From: Gilliamella sp. Occ3-1
GTDB taxonomy: Bacteria; Pseudomonadota; Gammaproteobacteria; Enterobacterales; Orbaceae
Direction: 5' to 3'
Assembly: GCF_001690655.1 (NCBI RefSeq)
Contig: NZ_LZHQ01000011.1
Location: forward strand, 1 to 64,000
DNA length: 64,000 bases
Shown one piece after another: positions 46,627 through 59,822 of the stretch (its first letter is position 1; each line of letters starts with the position of its first letter). The notes below the pieces were generated by a model. That model saw only the letters and a list, made by a program, of their open reading frames with translations. It had not been told where the DNA came from and ran no database searches. The position numbers and the translations under genes were made by a program.

Positions 46627-48338
46627 TAACTTAAACCTACAATATTACCATCTTTGTCAATATCGATTTGTCTATAAGCAGGATTAGTACCTAGCCCTGG
46701 CATGGTCATCACATTACCTGCATAAACACGAATAAAACCAGCACCGGCAGATATAGCTAAATGACTGATATAGACATCAAAATCGGTAGGAACATTTTTT
46801 AAGTTTGCATCAGCACTAATTGACATTGGCGTTTTAGCAATACAAAGTGGCAAATGATCCAGTTCTAATTCTTCGATCTCTTTGATGTTTTCCAGTGCAG
46901 TGTCTGATAAATTAGCCGTGTTAGCACCATATTTTTTTACCATAGTTTGAATCTTATCTGCGAGTGGCATATTATCAGGATAAGGCAATTTGACTTCACT
47001 CGGTATATCACATGCCTTAATAACATGTTTTGCTAATTTTTCAGCGCCTTTACCACCTTGAGTGAAGACTTCACTAACTTCACAGGCAAATGCACCATGT
47101 TCAATCGCATATTTTTGTAAAAACGCTAATTCTTCTTCACTGTCATGTGGAAAGCGATTAATAGCGACAATTACTTGTAATCCATAGCTTTTGGCATTGT
47201 TGATATGCCATGCTAAATTGGCAGCACCAATTTTAAGTAATTCAACGTTTGACTCAGAAATTTCTTTTGGAATTGCTTGCCCTGGTTTAATATTATATTT
47301 ACCACTGTTAGATTTTAAACTACGAACTGTTGCAACAAGCACTACACATGAAGCTTTAATGCCAGCTTGGCGATATTTGATATTAAAGAATTTTTCCATA
47401 CCCATATCCGAACCAAAGCCCGCTTCAGTCACGACATAATCAGCAAGTTGTAAAGCAATGCGATCGGCAATGACAGATGAATTACCATGAGCGATATTAG
47501 CAAAAGGCCCAGCATGAATAAGTACTGGTGTATTTTCAACGGTTTGCATCAGGTTTGGATTAATCGCATTTTTAAGTAACACAGTCATGGCGCCAGCAAC
47601 TTCAAGTTGTTCTGCGGTAATGGCTTCGCCTTGCGTATTATAAGCAAGAATAATACGACCAATACGAGCACGCATATCATGTAAATCTGAAGCTAAGGCT
47701 AAAATTGCCATGAGTTCTGACGCTGCGGTAATTTCAAATCCATCTTGGCGTGTAACACCATTAACGCCACCACCAACACCGACAGTTATTTTACGAAGCG
47801 CACGATCGTTATGATCTATCACTCGCTTCCACACAATGCGATTTACATCAATGTTTAAACGCGGTAAACCTGTTTGTGCAGTAAATTCATCACCTAAACG
47901 TTCTTCATGATAAAGCCTTGAATCTAAAGCAGCAGAAGCTAAATCATGTGCGGCAGTAATGGCATGAATGTCACCTGTTAAGTGTAGATTTAATGTTTCC
48001 ATTGGCAAAACCTCGGCTTTACCACCGCCAGCAGCACCACCTTTAACACCAAATACAGGACCTAAACTTGGTTGACGGATACAAGCGATTGCTGACTTAC
48101 CAATATAATTTAAGCCCTCACTTAGCCCGATAGTATTAACTGTTTTACCCTCACCAAGTGGCGTCGGTGTGATAGCAGTAACTAATACCAATTTACCGTT
48201 AGGTTTGTTTGGTTTGGTTTTAAGAATGGATAGATCAACTTTTGCCACATGCTTGCCGTAAGGCAGGACAAATTCTTCTGGAATGTTGCATTGTTTAGCT
48301 ATTTCGGTAATTGGATGTAATGGCATATTAATTCTCAT
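46626..48338 (-). CDS. fhs: Formate-tetrahydrofolate ligase
   Basis: Makes 10-formyl-THF from formate, THF and ATP. The 570-residue protein has the P-loop-like [18 protein letters not shown], the [24 protein letters not shown] region (given here in part) and NIAHGNSS. Length is family-standard (about 556). A second ATG four codons in (MPLHPI) has GAG at SD distance and may be the true start. 10-formyl-THF is the substrate used by PurH, which lies in this window. E. coli lacks this gene. Confidence 0.95.
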   Translation of the reverse strand: MRINMPLHPITEIAKQCNIPEEFVLPYGKHVAKVDLSILKTKPNKPNGKLVLVTAITPTPLGEGKTVNTIGLSEGLNYIGKSAIACIRQPSLGPVFGVKGGAAGGGKAEVLPMETLNLHLTGDIHAITAAHDLASAALDSRLYHEERLGDEFTAQTGLPRLNIDVNRIVWKRVIDHNDRALRKITVGVGGGVNGVTRQDGFEITAASELMAILALASDLHDMRARIGRIILAYNTQGEAITAEQLEVAGAMTVLLKNAINPNLMQTVENTPVLIHAGPFANIAHGNSSVIADRIALQLADYVVTEAGFGSDMGMEKFFNIKYRQAGIKASCVVLVATVRSLKSNSGKYNIKPGQAIPKEISESNVELLKIGAANLAWHINNAKSYGLQVIVAINRFPHDSEEELAFLQKYAIEHGAFACEVSEVFTQGGKGAEKLAKHVIKACDIPSEVKLPYPDNMPLADKIQTMVKKYGANTANLSDTALENIKEIEELELDHLPLCIAKTPMSISADANLKNVPTDFDVYISHLAISAGAGFIRVYAGNVMTMPGLGTNPAYRQIDIDKDGNIVGLS

Positions 48339-48493
48339 CTAACAGTAATTTGGGTTATCAGTATAAATAATTTGATTTGCCGAATAAAGCGACAATTTTA
48401 TCTTTATCGTTTTTCGGCACAATTCACAATTATCTTGTTATAATTACTAAATCTATTCAATCAACATATATTTCATTAAAGGATAATAATTAA

Positions 48494-49609
48494 ATGAATT
48501 GGTTTTCTGAGTATTCACTTTTTTTAGCTGAAACAGCAACAGTTGTTATAGCAATTTTAGCTGTACTTGTTTTTATATTAAGCCAACGCCGTAAATCAGC
48601 AACGGTGGCAGGGCGGTTATCGGTTAAAGATATTAGCCAAGAATATGAACAAGTTAAAGACGACATGTTAATGTCAAGCATGGACGAGTTAGAAGCTAAG
48701 CTGTTTATGAAAGATCTTAAAAAACAGAAAAAAAATGAGAGAAAGCAAGCGAAATTAGCAGCTAAACAAAAAAAGAAACAAGCTAAAAATCAAGAAAAAT
48801 CTGCCGAACAAACTTCGTCAGATTCAGATAATGTAGCGAAACCAGTAGAAAGTAATACAAACCAACAAGTTAAACCTAAATTATTTGTATTATCTTTCAA
48901 TGGCAGCATGAACGCACACGAAGTTGAAGAATTACGCCAAGAGATCACTGCTGTATTAGCTGTTATTAAGCCTGAAGATAAAGTTGTCATTAAGCTTGAA
49001 AGCCCAGGTGGCGTGGTTCACGGTTATGGTCTTGCTGCATCGCAATTATTACGGTTTAGACAGCGTGATATACCTTTCACTGTAGTGGTTGATAAAGTTG
49101 CGGCAAGTGGGGGATATATGATGGCTTGTACCGCTAACAAAATTGTGGCAGCACCATTTGCAATTGTGGGTTCAATTGGTGTGGTTGCGCAGATCCCTAA
49201 TTTTAACCGCTTACTCAAAAAACATGATGTAGATATTGAATTACAAACGGCAGGTGCGTATAAGCGTACATTGACGATGTTTGGTGAAAATACCGAAGAA
49301 GGACGTCAAAAATTCAAACAAGAATTAGAAGAAACTCATCTTTTATTTAAAGACTTTGTTAAAGAGTATCGCCCAAATGTCGATATCGAACAAGTTGCAA
49401 CAGGCGAACACTGGTTTGCAACACAAGCTAAAAATAAAGGCTTAGTTGACGAAATCAGTACGAGTGATGACTTTATTTTATCTCACTTACAAACACATAA
49501 AATTATCTCAGTCTGTTATCAACGTAGGCAAAAGCTATCGGAAAGAATTTCGAAGAACGTGATAAAAAGTGTAGAAAGATTGTTTTTCAGACAAGAAAAC
49601 GGGCTGTAA
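48494..49609 (+). CDS. sohB: Inner-membrane peptidase SohB (S49)
   Basis: A 371-residue protein with an N-terminal membrane helix (about 10-32). A lysine-rich coiled linker (about 70-120, KKQKKNERKQAKLAAKQKKK) follows, then the S49 protease domain. Catalytic Ser is in VAASGGYMMAC; Lys lies in the following GSIGVVAQ...AGAYKRTLT region. SohB suppresses loss of DegP at high copy. It is longer than E. coli SohB (349) because of the linker. Confidence 0.92.
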   Translation: MNWFSEYSLFLAETATVVIAILAVLVFILSQRRKSATVAGRLSVKDISQEYEQVKDDMLMSSMDELEAKLFMKDLKKQKKNERKQAKLAAKQKKKQAKNQEKSAEQTSSDSDNVAKPVESNTNQQVKPKLFVLSFNGSMNAHEVEELRQEITAVLAVIKPEDKVVIKLESPGGVVHGYGLAASQLLRFRQRDIPFTVVVDKVAASGGYMMACTANKIVAAPFAIVGSIGVVAQIPNFNRLLKKHDVDIELQTAGAYKRTLTMFGENTEEGRQKFKQELEETHLLFKDFVKEYRPNVDIEQVATGEHWFATQAKNKGLVDEISTSDDFILSHLQTHKIISVCYQRRQKLSERISKNVIKSVERLFFRQENGL

Positions 49610-49620
49610 TAGCCCTTTTT
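49601..49620 (+). terminator. Terminator overlapping the sohB stop
   Basis: GGGCT and AGCCC form a short stem, followed by TTTTTTATTT. The sohB stop codon is in the loop. Confidence 0.75.
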
Positions 49621-49862
49621 TATTTAGCAAATACTTATATCCTCTTAGACCTAAAATTCAAAAAATTGAAAAATCATAAATTAAGCTTACTTTTGACGTA
49701 AAAGTCTATCACAACTGATTAATTTTTAGCTATAGCATTAATTGTTAAAAATGAATGTATGTTACTCTAAATAAGTTTAATATATAAACGCTCCATAAAA
49801 TTTATGGATAAACTCTTTCCCTTAATCACATTTCTTTATGTTTCTCCTTGAGGACAATTAAT

Positions 49863-51563
49863 ATGTTTCAATGGCTTTCAAATTGGGTTTTAGATGGACT
49901 TAAACACTCCCCAGAAATTCTATTATTTTTATCGTTAAGTTTAGGATATTTAATTGGTGGCATTCGAATGGGTAAATTCCAACTCGGTGGTGTTGCTGGT
50001 TCGTTACTTGTTGCTGTTGCTTTAAGTGTTTTTGGCGTTACTATTGATGCTGGGGTTAAGTCGATTCTCTTTGCACTATTTATTTATGCTGTGGGTTATG
50101 AAAGTGGTCCTCAGTTTTTCCGTTCATTAGGTGTGAAAACATTACGCGAAATATTCTTAGCATTATTTATTGCTGTCGCAAGCTTTGTGACTGTTGTAAT
50201 TTTAGCTAAAATATTCAATTTAGACAAAGGCCTTGCTGCTGGTTTAGCTGCAGGAGGATTGACCCAATCAGCCATTATGGGCACAGCCTCTGATGCATTA
50301 AGTCAGCTTGGATTAAGTGCTGAAGAATTAAGTAAAATGCAAGCTAATGTCACTATTGGTTATGCAGTCACTTATATATTTGGTTCACTAGGTGCCATTA
50401 TAGTGTGTGTCAATATTCTACCAAAAATAATGGGTAGAGATATTGGCGATGATGCAATTAAAGCACAAGCAGAACAGCTTCATGGTTCGCTCTTATTGGG
50501 CAATGATCAAAATTTAGCTTTATCTGATATTAGTGGTCGTTTGTATCGTATTACCAATAAAATCAACCAAACTGTTTCCCATATTGAACAAACTGTAAAT
50601 GGTATCAGTATTGAACGTATTAAACGTGGCAATAAAATAATAGAAGCAACCCCTGAAACAGTATTAAAGTCAAAAGATATCATTCTGGTTGTGGGTCATC
50701 GTGACGCTATGATTAAAGCACAAGATCTACTTGGTAGCGAAGTAAATTCAGTATCAGGTATGGATGTAGTGATGAACAAACTAGATGTTGAAATGCGTAA
50801 TAGCCGTTATGTGGATCAAAATCTTACTCAAGTACTTCAATCTGACGAAGTTATGAAATTAAAACATGGAATATACCTTTTGGCTATTCATCGTGATGGA
50901 CAATCCCTTCCACTTAATAACGATATTAATTTAAAACTTGGTGATGTTATTACTATTTATGGTGCTGATGGTGATCTTCGTCGTGTTGTGGATAAAATTG
51001 GTGCTCCAATCACTAAAAGTGAAAAAACTGACTGGATATTTCATGGTTTAGGGCTTGTTGTAGGTCTTATTATTGGTTTAATCGTTATACGTGTTAGCGA
51101 TATTCCTATTACATTAGGAGCTGGTGGTGGTGCGCTTTTATCAGGATTATTATTTGGCTGGTATCGCTCTGTTCATCAAACTATCGGTAACATACCAACT
51201 GGTGCTGTGCAACTTTTAAAAGATTTTGGCTTGGCAGGTTTTGTGGCGGTTGTTGGTTTAAGTTCTGGTCTTCAAGCGATTAATACTATTAAAGAACAAG
51301 GTTTATCCCTATTTTTAATTGGTGTTGTTGTTACTTTATTGCCAATGTTACTTGCCATTTATTTTGGTAAATATGTACTAGGCTATAAAAATGTAGCGGT
51401 GTTTGCTGGTGCTTTAGCGGGTTCGCGTAGTGCTAATCCTGCTTTTGGTGAAGTGCTAAATAAAGCCGGTAACTCAACACCAACCAACTCTTTTGCCATT
51501 ACTTATGCTTTAGCTAATGTTTTCCTAACTTTATTAGGACCATTAGTTGTTGCTTTTGTTTAA
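49863..51563 (+). CDS. aspT: Aspartate:alanine antiporter
   Basis: AspT exchanges external aspartate for internal alanine. With AspD this makes a proton-motive metabolic cycle. The 566 residues have two membrane blocks of about five helices (about 10-170 and 385-565) around a cytoplasmic part with two TrkA_C domains (about 200-370). FALFIYAVGYESGPQFF and GALAGSRSANPAF are family signatures. ATG 49863 has GAGG eight bases upstream; the frame extends only to a TTG. aspD begins 29 bases downstream. Confidence 0.93.
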   Translation: MFQWLSNWVLDGLKHSPEILLFLSLSLGYLIGGIRMGKFQLGGVAGSLLVAVALSVFGVTIDAGVKSILFALFIYAVGYESGPQFFRSLGVKTLREIFLALFIAVASFVTVVILAKIFNLDKGLAAGLAAGGLTQSAIMGTASDALSQLGLSAEELSKMQANVTIGYAVTYIFGSLGAIIVCVNILPKIMGRDIGDDAIKAQAEQLHGSLLLGNDQNLALSDISGRLYRITNKINQTVSHIEQTVNGISIERIKRGNKIIEATPETVLKSKDIILVVGHRDAMIKAQDLLGSEVNSVSGMDVVMNKLDVEMRNSRYVDQNLTQVLQSDEVMKLKHGIYLLAIHRDGQSLPLNNDINLKLGDVITIYGADGDLRRVVDKIGAPITKSEKTDWIFHGLGLVVGLIIGLIVIRVSDIPITLGAGGGALLSGLLFGWYRSVHQTIGNIPTGAVQLLKDFGLAGFVAVVGLSSGLQAINTIKEQGLSLFLIGVVVTLLPMLLAIYFGKYVLGYKNVAVFAGALAGSRSANPAFGEVLNKAGNSTPTNSFAITYALANVFLTLLGPLVVAFV

Positions 51564-51580
51564 TTGATCCATCAAATTAA

Positions 51581-53185
<1,605 letters not shown>

Positions 53186-53220
53186 TAGTTAAATATTTAA
53201 ATCAATAAACTTAATTAATA

Positions 53221-53242
53221 CCCTAGCTAGTCTAGGGTTTTA
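53221..53242 (+). terminator. Terminator after aspD
   Basis: CCCTAG and CTAGGG pair around a 5-base loop and are followed by TTTTATT. It lies 35 bases after the aspD stop and ends the aspTD transcript. Confidence 0.75.
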
Positions 53243-53656
53243 TTCAACCAAAATGTTGTAAATTTTCTACTACCGATGTATCCAAAAGTAACAGTATTAC
53301 GACAATCTATCTTTTGGGAAAAATATAAAATAAATATACTACCTGAGTTATGTAAAACGAAAAATAGACCTATCTTTATAACGTTTAAAGGTTAATATAA
53401 CCATTTATACGTGTCGTCAAAATATGCCGACAAATAAGCGTGCATAACATGTCAAACAAGCATTTTGGAGGTGGAAGTGTTAGGTATTTTGTCAAGAATA
53501 AAAATATAGCTGATTTGTCAAAATCGAAATAAAGTCAAATATTATCATTCAACTACTTTGATCGTTTTTGATAAGTTAACACTAAACTTCTATCTTTAAT
53601 TTATATATAATGTTGGCTCAATACTTAGATTGTAGATATCAATTTCGGAGCCTTTC
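53243..53656. other. Intergenic region upstream of purH
   Basis: About 410 bases with no credible gene. A TATAAT lies near 53605 (in TATATATAATG), about 50 bases before the purH start, a likely -10 box. I do not see a good PurR operator (ACGCAAACGTTTGCGT type). A small GGTTAATATAACC palindrome near 53390 is unexplained. Confidence 0.45.
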
Positions 53657-55252
53657 ATGCAGCAGTTTCGTCCTATCCGTCGTGCTTTACTTAGTGTGTC
53701 CGACAAAACCGGTATTTTAGAATTTGCAAAAGCCTTATCAGAACGTAATGTGGAACTCCTTTCGACTGGGGGAACAGCAAAATTATTAATGGAAAACCAA
53801 ATACCTGTTATTGAAGTATCCAATTACACTGGTTTCCCTGAAATGATGGACGGGCGAGTTAAAACCTTACATCCTAAAATCCATGGGGCAATTTTAGGGC
53901 GACGGGGTATTGATGATGCTATTATGCAACAACACCAAATTGCACCGATTGATATGGTGGTTGTTAATCTTTACCCCTTTGCGCAAACTGTCGCTAAACC
54001 AGATTGTACGTTAGATGATGCGGTTGAAAACATTGACATTGGTGGTCCGACAATGGTTCGATCTGCTGCCAAAAATCATAAAGATGTTGCCATTGTAGTT
54101 GATTGTGGTGATTATGAAAATATCATCAATATGATGGATAGTAACCAAAACTCGCTTTCATTTAAATACCGTTTTAACCTTGCAATTAAAGCCTTTGAAC
54201 ACACGGCTAAATATGATGGTATGATTGCCAACTATTTTGGGCAATTAGTGCCACCTTACATGGGTGAAACCAATCAACCATCGGGCGAATTTCCTCGAAC
54301 TTTAAATCTACAATTCATTAAAAAACAGAATATGCGTTACGGTGAAAACGCACATCAGCAAGCGGCTTTTTATGTTGAGCAAGATGTCAAAGAAGCCTCG
54401 ATTGCAACAGCAAACCAGTTGCAAGGTAAAGCCCTTTCTTATAACAATATTGCTGATACTGACGCTGCGCTTGAATGTGTAAAATCATTTGATGAGCCAG
54501 CGTGTGTGATTGTAAAACATGCTAATCCTTGTGGTGTAGCGGTTAGTGATAATAATATTTTACATGCTTATGAAAAAGCCTTTAAAACTGATCCAACTTC
54601 AGCTTTTGGTGGCATTATAGCCTTTAATCGACAACTTGATGCAGATACCGCAAAAGCCATTGTTGATAAACAATTTGTAGAAGTAATTATTGCCCCATCA
54701 GTTAGCCAAGAAGCTTTAACCATTACTCAAGCTAAAAAAAATGTGCGTGTACTTGAATGTGGTGAGTGGTCAACACCAGCATCAGTAAGTTTAGATTTTA
54801 AACGTGTCAATGGCGGTTTATTAGTGCAAGATCGCGATCTAGGTATGATATCGCCAAATGAATTAACTGTAGTAACCAAACGTAAACCAACTGCTCAAGA
54901 GCTTTCAGATGCGCTATTTTGTTGGAAAGTGGCAAAATTTGTTAAGTCAAATGCCATTGTCTATGCAAAAGATAATATGACAATTGGTATTGGAGCAGGG
55001 CAGATGAGTCGTGTTTACTCTGCTAAGATAGCGGGAATTAAAGCTAAAGATGAAACTTTAAACGTTGCTGGATCAGTTGTTGCATCAGATGCGTTTTTCC
55101 CATTTAGAGATGGAGTCGATGCCGCTGCAGCCGTAGGTGTGACTTGTGTGATTCAACCCGGTGGTTCGATTCGAGATGATGAAGTGATCCAAGCCGCAAA
55201 TGAGCACAATATCGCAATGATCTTTACTAAAATGCGTCATTTTAGGCATTAA
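53657..55252 (+). CDS. purH: Bifunctional AICAR transformylase/IMP cyclohydrolase
   Basis: Catalyses the last two steps to IMP, using 10-formyl-THF. The 531 residues have the N-terminal MGS-like cyclohydrolase ([25 protein letters not shown]) and the C-terminal transformylase ([21 protein letters not shown]). It ends [13 protein letters not shown], as in E. coli PurH (529). purD follows. Confidence 0.97.
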   Translation: MQQFRPIRRALLSVSDKTGILEFAKALSERNVELLSTGGTAKLLMENQIPVIEVSNYTGFPEMMDGRVKTLHPKIHGAILGRRGIDDAIMQQHQIAPIDMVVVNLYPFAQTVAKPDCTLDDAVENIDIGGPTMVRSAAKNHKDVAIVVDCGDYENIINMMDSNQNSLSFKYRFNLAIKAFEHTAKYDGMIANYFGQLVPPYMGETNQPSGEFPRTLNLQFIKKQNMRYGENAHQQAAFYVEQDVKEASIATANQLQGKALSYNNIADTDAALECVKSFDEPACVIVKHANPCGVAVSDNNILHAYEKAFKTDPTSAFGGIIAFNRQLDADTAKAIVDKQFVEVIIAPSVSQEALTITQAKKNVRVLECGEWSTPASVSLDFKRVNGGLLVQDRDLGMISPNELTVVTKRKPTAQELSDALFCWKVAKFVKSNAIVYAKDNMTIGIGAGQMSRVYSAKIAGIKAKDETLNVAGSVVASDAFFPFRDGVDAAAAVGVTCVIQPGGSIRDDEVIQAANEHNIAMIFTKMRHFRH

Positions 55253-55337
55253 TTGTGTGATCACTTTGTTAGTTTTTTAAAAATTAGTTATCTATATATA
55301 TCTTTATATTATGAAAGGCATCTTAAAAGGATCTTTT

Positions 55338-56636
55338 ATGAAAGTATTAGTAATTGGTAATGGTGGGCGTGAACATGCGCTTGCTTGGAAAGCAGCACAA
55401 TCTCCATTGGTTTCTAAAGTTTTTGTTGCACCTGGCAATGCTGGTACTGCGCTGGAACCAAGTTTAGAAAATATTAATATCAAAGCCACCGATGTGAGTG
55501 GACTGCTTAACTTTGCCCAGCAACAGCAAGTGGATTTGACCATTGTTGGTCCTGAAGCACCACTGGTTATTGGCATTGTTGATAGCTTCCAAAAAGCAAG
55601 ATTGAAAATCTTCGGTCCAACAAAATCGGCCGCTCAACTGGAAGGGTCAAAAGCTTTTACTAAAGATTTTTTAGCACGTCATAAAATTCCAACAGCTGAA
55701 TATCAAAACTTTACTGAAGTTGAACCAGCAATTGCTTATATCCGTGAAAAGGGCGCACCGATCGTGATTAAAGCCGATGGACTTGCGGCTGGTAAAGGCG
55801 TTATTGTTGCCATGACACTAAAAGAGGCCGAAGACGCCGTTCGTGATATGTTAGCTGGAAATGCCTTTGGTGATGCAGGTCACCGAGTAGTGATTGAAGA
55901 GTTTCTCGAGGGTGAAGAAGCTAGCTTTATTGTCATGGTGGATGGTAAACATGTAGAGCCAATGGCAACTAGCCAAGATCATAAACGTGTTGGCGACGGC
56001 GATACAGGTTTAAACACGGGTGGCATGGGCGCGTATTCGCCAGCTCCTGTTGTAACTGATGCGGTTTTTGCAAAGGTAATAGATGAGATCATCTATCCAA
56101 CGGTCAATGGTATGGCGCAAGAAGGCAACGTCTATGTCGGCTTTTTATATGCTGGCTTAATGATTGACAAAAACGGCAATCCAAAAGTTATTGAATTCAA
56201 CTGCCGATTTGGCGATCCCGAAACACAGCCGATAATGATGCGAATGCAATCAGATTTGGTCAAACTTTGCTTAGCGGCGGTAGAAGGCAAATTAGATACG
56301 GTCAAATCAAAATGGGATCCAAGATCCGCACTAGGTGTAGTGCTAGCTGCAGGCGGTTACCCAGGTGAATATCATACCCAAGATGTAATTCTTGGACTAC
56401 CGGCAGAATCAACCGAAGATTGCAAAATTTTCCATGCGGGTACTAGTTTAGAAAAAGGGCGAGTCTACACCAACGGTGGACGGGTATTATGTGTAACCGC
56501 ACTTGGCAACACAGTACTTGAAGCTCAACAACGTGCTTATCAGCAAGCCAAAGACATCTATTGGCATGGTTGTTTTTATCGCCATGATATTGGCTACCGT
56601 GCAATTGAGCGGGAACAAAACGTTCATAAAATTTAA
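55338..56636 (+). CDS. purD: Phosphoribosylamine-glycine ligase
   Basis: Makes GAR in purine synthesis. From MKVLVIGNGGREHALAW the protein has 432 residues (E. coli 429), with the ATP-grasp elements IVIKADGLAAGKGVIVA and IEFNCRFGDPETQ. ATG 55338 has AAAGGATC upstream and matches the family N-terminus; the frame start at 55311 is nine codons too early. purHD is the conserved operon order. Confidence 0.96.
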   Translation: MKVLVIGNGGREHALAWKAAQSPLVSKVFVAPGNAGTALEPSLENINIKATDVSGLLNFAQQQQVDLTIVGPEAPLVIGIVDSFQKARLKIFGPTKSAAQLEGSKAFTKDFLARHKIPTAEYQNFTEVEPAIAYIREKGAPIVIKADGLAAGKGVIVAMTLKEAEDAVRDMLAGNAFGDAGHRVVIEEFLEGEEASFIVMVDGKHVEPMATSQDHKRVGDGDTGLNTGGMGAYSPAPVVTDAVFAKVIDEIIYPTVNGMAQEGNVYVGFLYAGLMIDKNGNPKVIEFNCRFGDPETQPIMMRMQSDLVKLCLAAVEGKLDTVKSKWDPRSALGVVLAAGGYPGEYHTQDVILGLPAESTEDCKIFHAGTSLEKGRVYTNGGRVLCVTALGNTVLEAQQRAYQQAKDIYWHGCFYRHDIGYRAIEREQNVHKI

Positions 56637-56860
56637 TTTTTAAAGTTAATTAATTATGGCATTTAATGACGCTGTAATAGGTGTGAACGAAAGATTAACC
56701 CAATAGCTATCAATTTTTATTAAATTTTTTAAAATCAGAGAACTATATTTAATGGTTAAGCTGTAGGGATTACTAGTGTTGTTTACAGTAATTTTAGAAA
56801 ATGCTGTAAATATACCTAAAAAAACTAAAGTTTTATGAATTTTAAAAGATTATTTTAACC

Positions 56861-57141
56861 ATGAAGTATAAACAACTCATTTTTTCTACAAGTAAGAAAT
56901 CATTAACTTTGGACGTAGGTAGTGAGCTATTATCTTTTTATCAATTACATGAAAAATTAAAAGGTAGATTTGGATGGCTGTTGAAATATGGGTTAGCTAT
57001 TACTTTTTTTCCATTGTTGGGGGGGGGATTCGGTACTATTTTTCGGGATATATTGCAATGGACTATGCTAATGATAAGACTTTAAATCGTAAACGACGTT
57101 TAGCTCTTTTTTATTTTTATATTGTATGTATTTTTTATTAG
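56861..57141 (+). pseudogene. Small membrane protein gene split by a G9 tract
   Basis: ATG 56861 opens a frame: MKYKQLIFSTSKKSLTLDVG, then a hydrophobic stretch YGLAITFFPLL. At 57019-57027 it meets nine consecutive G. As written, the protein ends at 74 residues (57085). With 10 or 7 G it would continue GIRYYFSGYIAMDYANDKTL and RKRRLALFYFYIVCIFY to a stop at 57141, about 93 residues. The longer frame has a more gene-like composition. I recognise no family. Length changes of the tract would switch the C-terminus, so it may be a phase-variable gene or simply a decayed one. Confidence 0.5.
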
Positions 57142-57191
57142 TCCCACGTAGATACAAAAAAAGAAAAAAATGGAAATGATTAATTGAAGTT

Positions 57192-57223
57192 AAATAAGGA
57201 TAAAATTAATTTTATCCTTATTT
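57192..57223. terminator. Perfect hairpin after the small membrane gene
   Basis: A 32-bp perfect palindrome (AAATAAGGATAAAATT and its complement) gives a 14-bp stem with a TTAA loop. It ends in TATTT with few following T. It probably ends transcription between the small gene and rnr. Confidence 0.65.
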
Positions 57224-57359
57224 ATGCAAAGAACTTATAAATCATGACTTTCAAAACATTAACAACTTTTTGATGCTTGTTTATAAATTGAATCTTCATT
57301 TTAAGTTATACCACTCTATGTTATGCTAGCGCTAATATTAGTCACAGGATATTCCTTTT

Positions 57360-59795
57360 ATGATAAAAGATCCATTTTTTGACCGCGAAGCCGAGAAGTA
57401 TGATTCCCCAATTGCCAGTCGAGAGCTTATTTTAGATTACCTTAAACAAGAAGCAAAGCCTGCCAGTTTAGAAAAAATTGCTCAAGCTGTTGATATTAAA
57501 AATGAAGAGCAAAAAGTGGCATTGCATCGTCGTTTGCGCGCAATGGAGCGTGATGGACAAGTAGTTTTTACACGCCGTAAATGTTATGCCTTGCCTGAAA
57601 AATTTGATATGGTTAAAGGCAGTGTGATTGCGCATCGTGATGGATTTGGTTTTTTACGCGTTGAAGGAAGTACTGAAGATTATTTCATATCACCAGAGCA
57701 AATGAAAAAAGTTTTACAAGGCGATATAATCTTAGCTCAGCCAATGGGAACTAAATATCGCGGAAAAATGGAAGCTCGTGTTGTGCGAATTTTAGAGCCA
57801 CGCAATAATCAAATTGTTGGGCGGTATTTTATTGAGCAAGGTGTTGGTTTTGTTGTCCCTGATGATAGCCGTTTAAACTTTGATATTTTAATTGCGGGTA
57901 AACCTAGCCGCACGGTTCGTATGGGAACGGTGGTGGTGGTTGAGTTACAACAACGCCCTGAACGCCGTCAAAAAGCTGTTGGCATTATAAAAGAAGTGCT
58001 CGGTGAAATAATGGGGACTAATTTGGCGATTGATATTGCTCTGCGGAATCACGAAATTCCTTATGAATTGCCAAAGGCTGTTGAAAAAGAGGTAAGCAAA
58101 TTCACCGAACAAGTTCCAGAAAGTGCTAAAAAAGGGCGAAGAGATTTGCGACAATTACCTTTGGTAACAATTGATGGTGAAGATGCCCGTGATTTTGATG
58201 ATGCGGTTTATTGCCAAAAAAATCGTGGTGGTGGCTATCGGTTATGGGTGGCTATTGCAGATGTGAGTTATTATGTTAGACCAGGTAAGGCGTTAGATAA
58301 AGAAGCTTGTTTACGAGGTACATCGGTTTACTTTCCTTCACGAGTTGTACCAATGCTTCCAGAAGCATTATCTAATGGGCTTTGTTCGTTAAATCCGCAA
58401 GTTGATCGCTTATGTTTAGTTTGCGAAATGACCGTCTCTAATAGAGGGCGTTTAACGGGGTTTGAGTTTTATGAAGCGGTAATGAACTCGCATGCTCGGT
58501 TAACGTATACTAAAGTGGCTAAGATTTTAGATGGTGATGAAGAACTTCGTGAATATTATCATGAATTAGTCCCTCATCTTGAAAATCTTTATGGACTTTA
58601 TAACGTGCTTGATAAAGCACGGGTTATTCGTGGTGCGATAGGATTTGAATCAGAAGAGCCGAAATTTGTTTTTAATGCCGATAAACGTATTGAAAGTATT
58701 GAACTGGCACAGCGAAATGTGGCACATAAAATTATTGAAGAGTGTATGATTTTAGCCAATGTTTCAGCGGCAAAATTAGTGATTGGTGCCCAAGTGCCAT
58801 CATTATTCCGTGTGCATGACAGACCTGATGAAGATCGAATGAGTAACTTGCGCAGTATATTAAGTGAACTTGGTTTATCACTTGGTGGTGGTGCAAGTCC
58901 TAAACCTAAAGATATTGCCGAATTAATGAAAGTGGTTGAAACACGCCCTGATCATGATATGTTGCAAACCGTGATTTTACGCTCTATGAAACAAGCTATT
59001 TATGACCCAGAAAATCGAGGACATTTTGGTCTGGCACTTGAGGAGTATGCACATTTTACTTCGCCAATTCGCCGTTATCCTGATTTGCTTTTGCATCGTG
59101 CTATCAAATGGATTTTAGCTGATGAAAAACATAAAACCAGTAAAACAGGGGGGGATCGTTATGATACAAATGAAATGCTTTACTTTGGTGAACACTGTTC
59201 AATGACCGAACGACGAGCTGATGAGGCCGTACGTGATGTGGTGGATTGGCTTAAGTGTGATTACATGCAAGATCATGTAGGTGAAGTATTTAACGGCTCT
59301 ATTTCAAGCGTGGTTAATTTTGGTTTCTTTGTGCGGTTGGACGATCTATTTATCGATGGTTTAGTGCATGTGTCATCGCTTGAAAATGATTACTATTTTT
59401 TTGATGCCTCGCACAATCGCCTAGTTGGTGAAAATACACGTTTTACTTATCGTTTAGGCGATAAAGTGCAAGTGAAAGTCGATAATGTTAATCCAGAAGA
59501 ACGTAAAATTGATTTTTCATTGGTTGGCAGTAATAATAAGCCAAAACGTCAGGGTAAAACGGCAAAAGATAAGTCCAAACAAGTAAAAAACGATCAAATT
59601 GCCGATTTACCAATAAAACGAAAAGGCAAAAAATCAACCAGTAAAAAAAGTAGTGCGAGACCAAGTACTAAATCAAGTACACAAAAAAAGGTAAAATCAA
59701 GCGCTAAATCAAACATGAAAGCAAGTGCTAAAGTTGAAGTGAAAACCAAAAGTAAAAAACGTAGTAAATCTAAATCAACGAATAAAACTAAATAG
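57360..59795 (+). CDS. rnr: Exoribonuclease R
   Basis: RNase R degrades structured RNA 3' to 5'. The 811 residues have an N-terminal HTH_12 domain, cold-shock domains ([19 protein letters not shown]), the RNB catalytic core with its Asp cluster ([13 protein letters not shown], about 270-285) and an S1 domain (about 640-725, [21 protein letters not shown]). A lysine/serine-rich tail from about 730 ends the protein, as in other RNase R (E. coli 813). ATG 57360 matches the E. coli start (SQDPFQEREAEKY). A G7 run at 59148-59154 is in frame. rlmB follows 27 bases later, the conserved pair. Confidence 0.96.
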   Translation: MIKDPFFDREAEKYDSPIASRELILDYLKQEAKPASLEKIAQAVDIKNEEQKVALHRRLRAMERDGQVVFTRRKCYALPEKFDMVKGSVIAHRDGFGFLRVEGSTEDYFISPEQMKKVLQGDIILAQPMGTKYRGKMEARVVRILEPRNNQIVGRYFIEQGVGFVVPDDSRLNFDILIAGKPSRTVRMGTVVVVELQQRPERRQKAVGIIKEVLGEIMGTNLAIDIALRNHEIPYELPKAVEKEVSKFTEQVPESAKKGRRDLRQLPLVTIDGEDARDFDDAVYCQKNRGGGYRLWVAIADVSYYVRPGKALDKEACLRGTSVYFPSRVVPMLPEALSNGLCSLNPQVDRLCLVCEMTVSNRGRLTGFEFYEAVMNSHARLTYTKVAKILDGDEELREYYHELVPHLENLYGLYNVLDKARVIRGAIGFESEEPKFVFNADKRIESIELAQRNVAHKIIEECMILANVSAAKLVIGAQVPSLFRVHDRPDEDRMSNLRSILSELGLSLGGGASPKPKDIAELMKVVETRPDHDMLQTVILRSMKQAIYDPENRGHFGLALEEYAHFTSPIRRYPDLLLHRAIKWILADEKHKTSKTGGDRYDTNEMLYFGEHCSMTERRADEAVRDVVDWLKCDYMQDHVGEVFNGSISSVVNFGFFVRLDDLFIDGLVHVSSLENDYYFFDASHNRLVGENTRFTYRLGDKVQVKVDNVNPEERKIDFSLVGSNNKPKRQGKTAKDKSKQVKNDQIADLPIKRKGKKSTSKKSSARPSTKSSTQKKVKSSAKSNMKASAKVEVKTKSKKRSKSKSTNKTK

Positions 59796-59822
59796 TTAAT
59801 AAAATAAAAGAGTAACAAATAA

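Noticed and set aside
53243..53656. PurR operator upstream of purH
   Set aside because: No sequence close to ACGCAAACGTTTGCGT is present in the region.
59148..59154. G7 run in rnr as a phase-variation tract
   Set aside because: It encodes part of TGGDRYD in a conserved essential-type nuclease in frame; no alternative frame is sensible.
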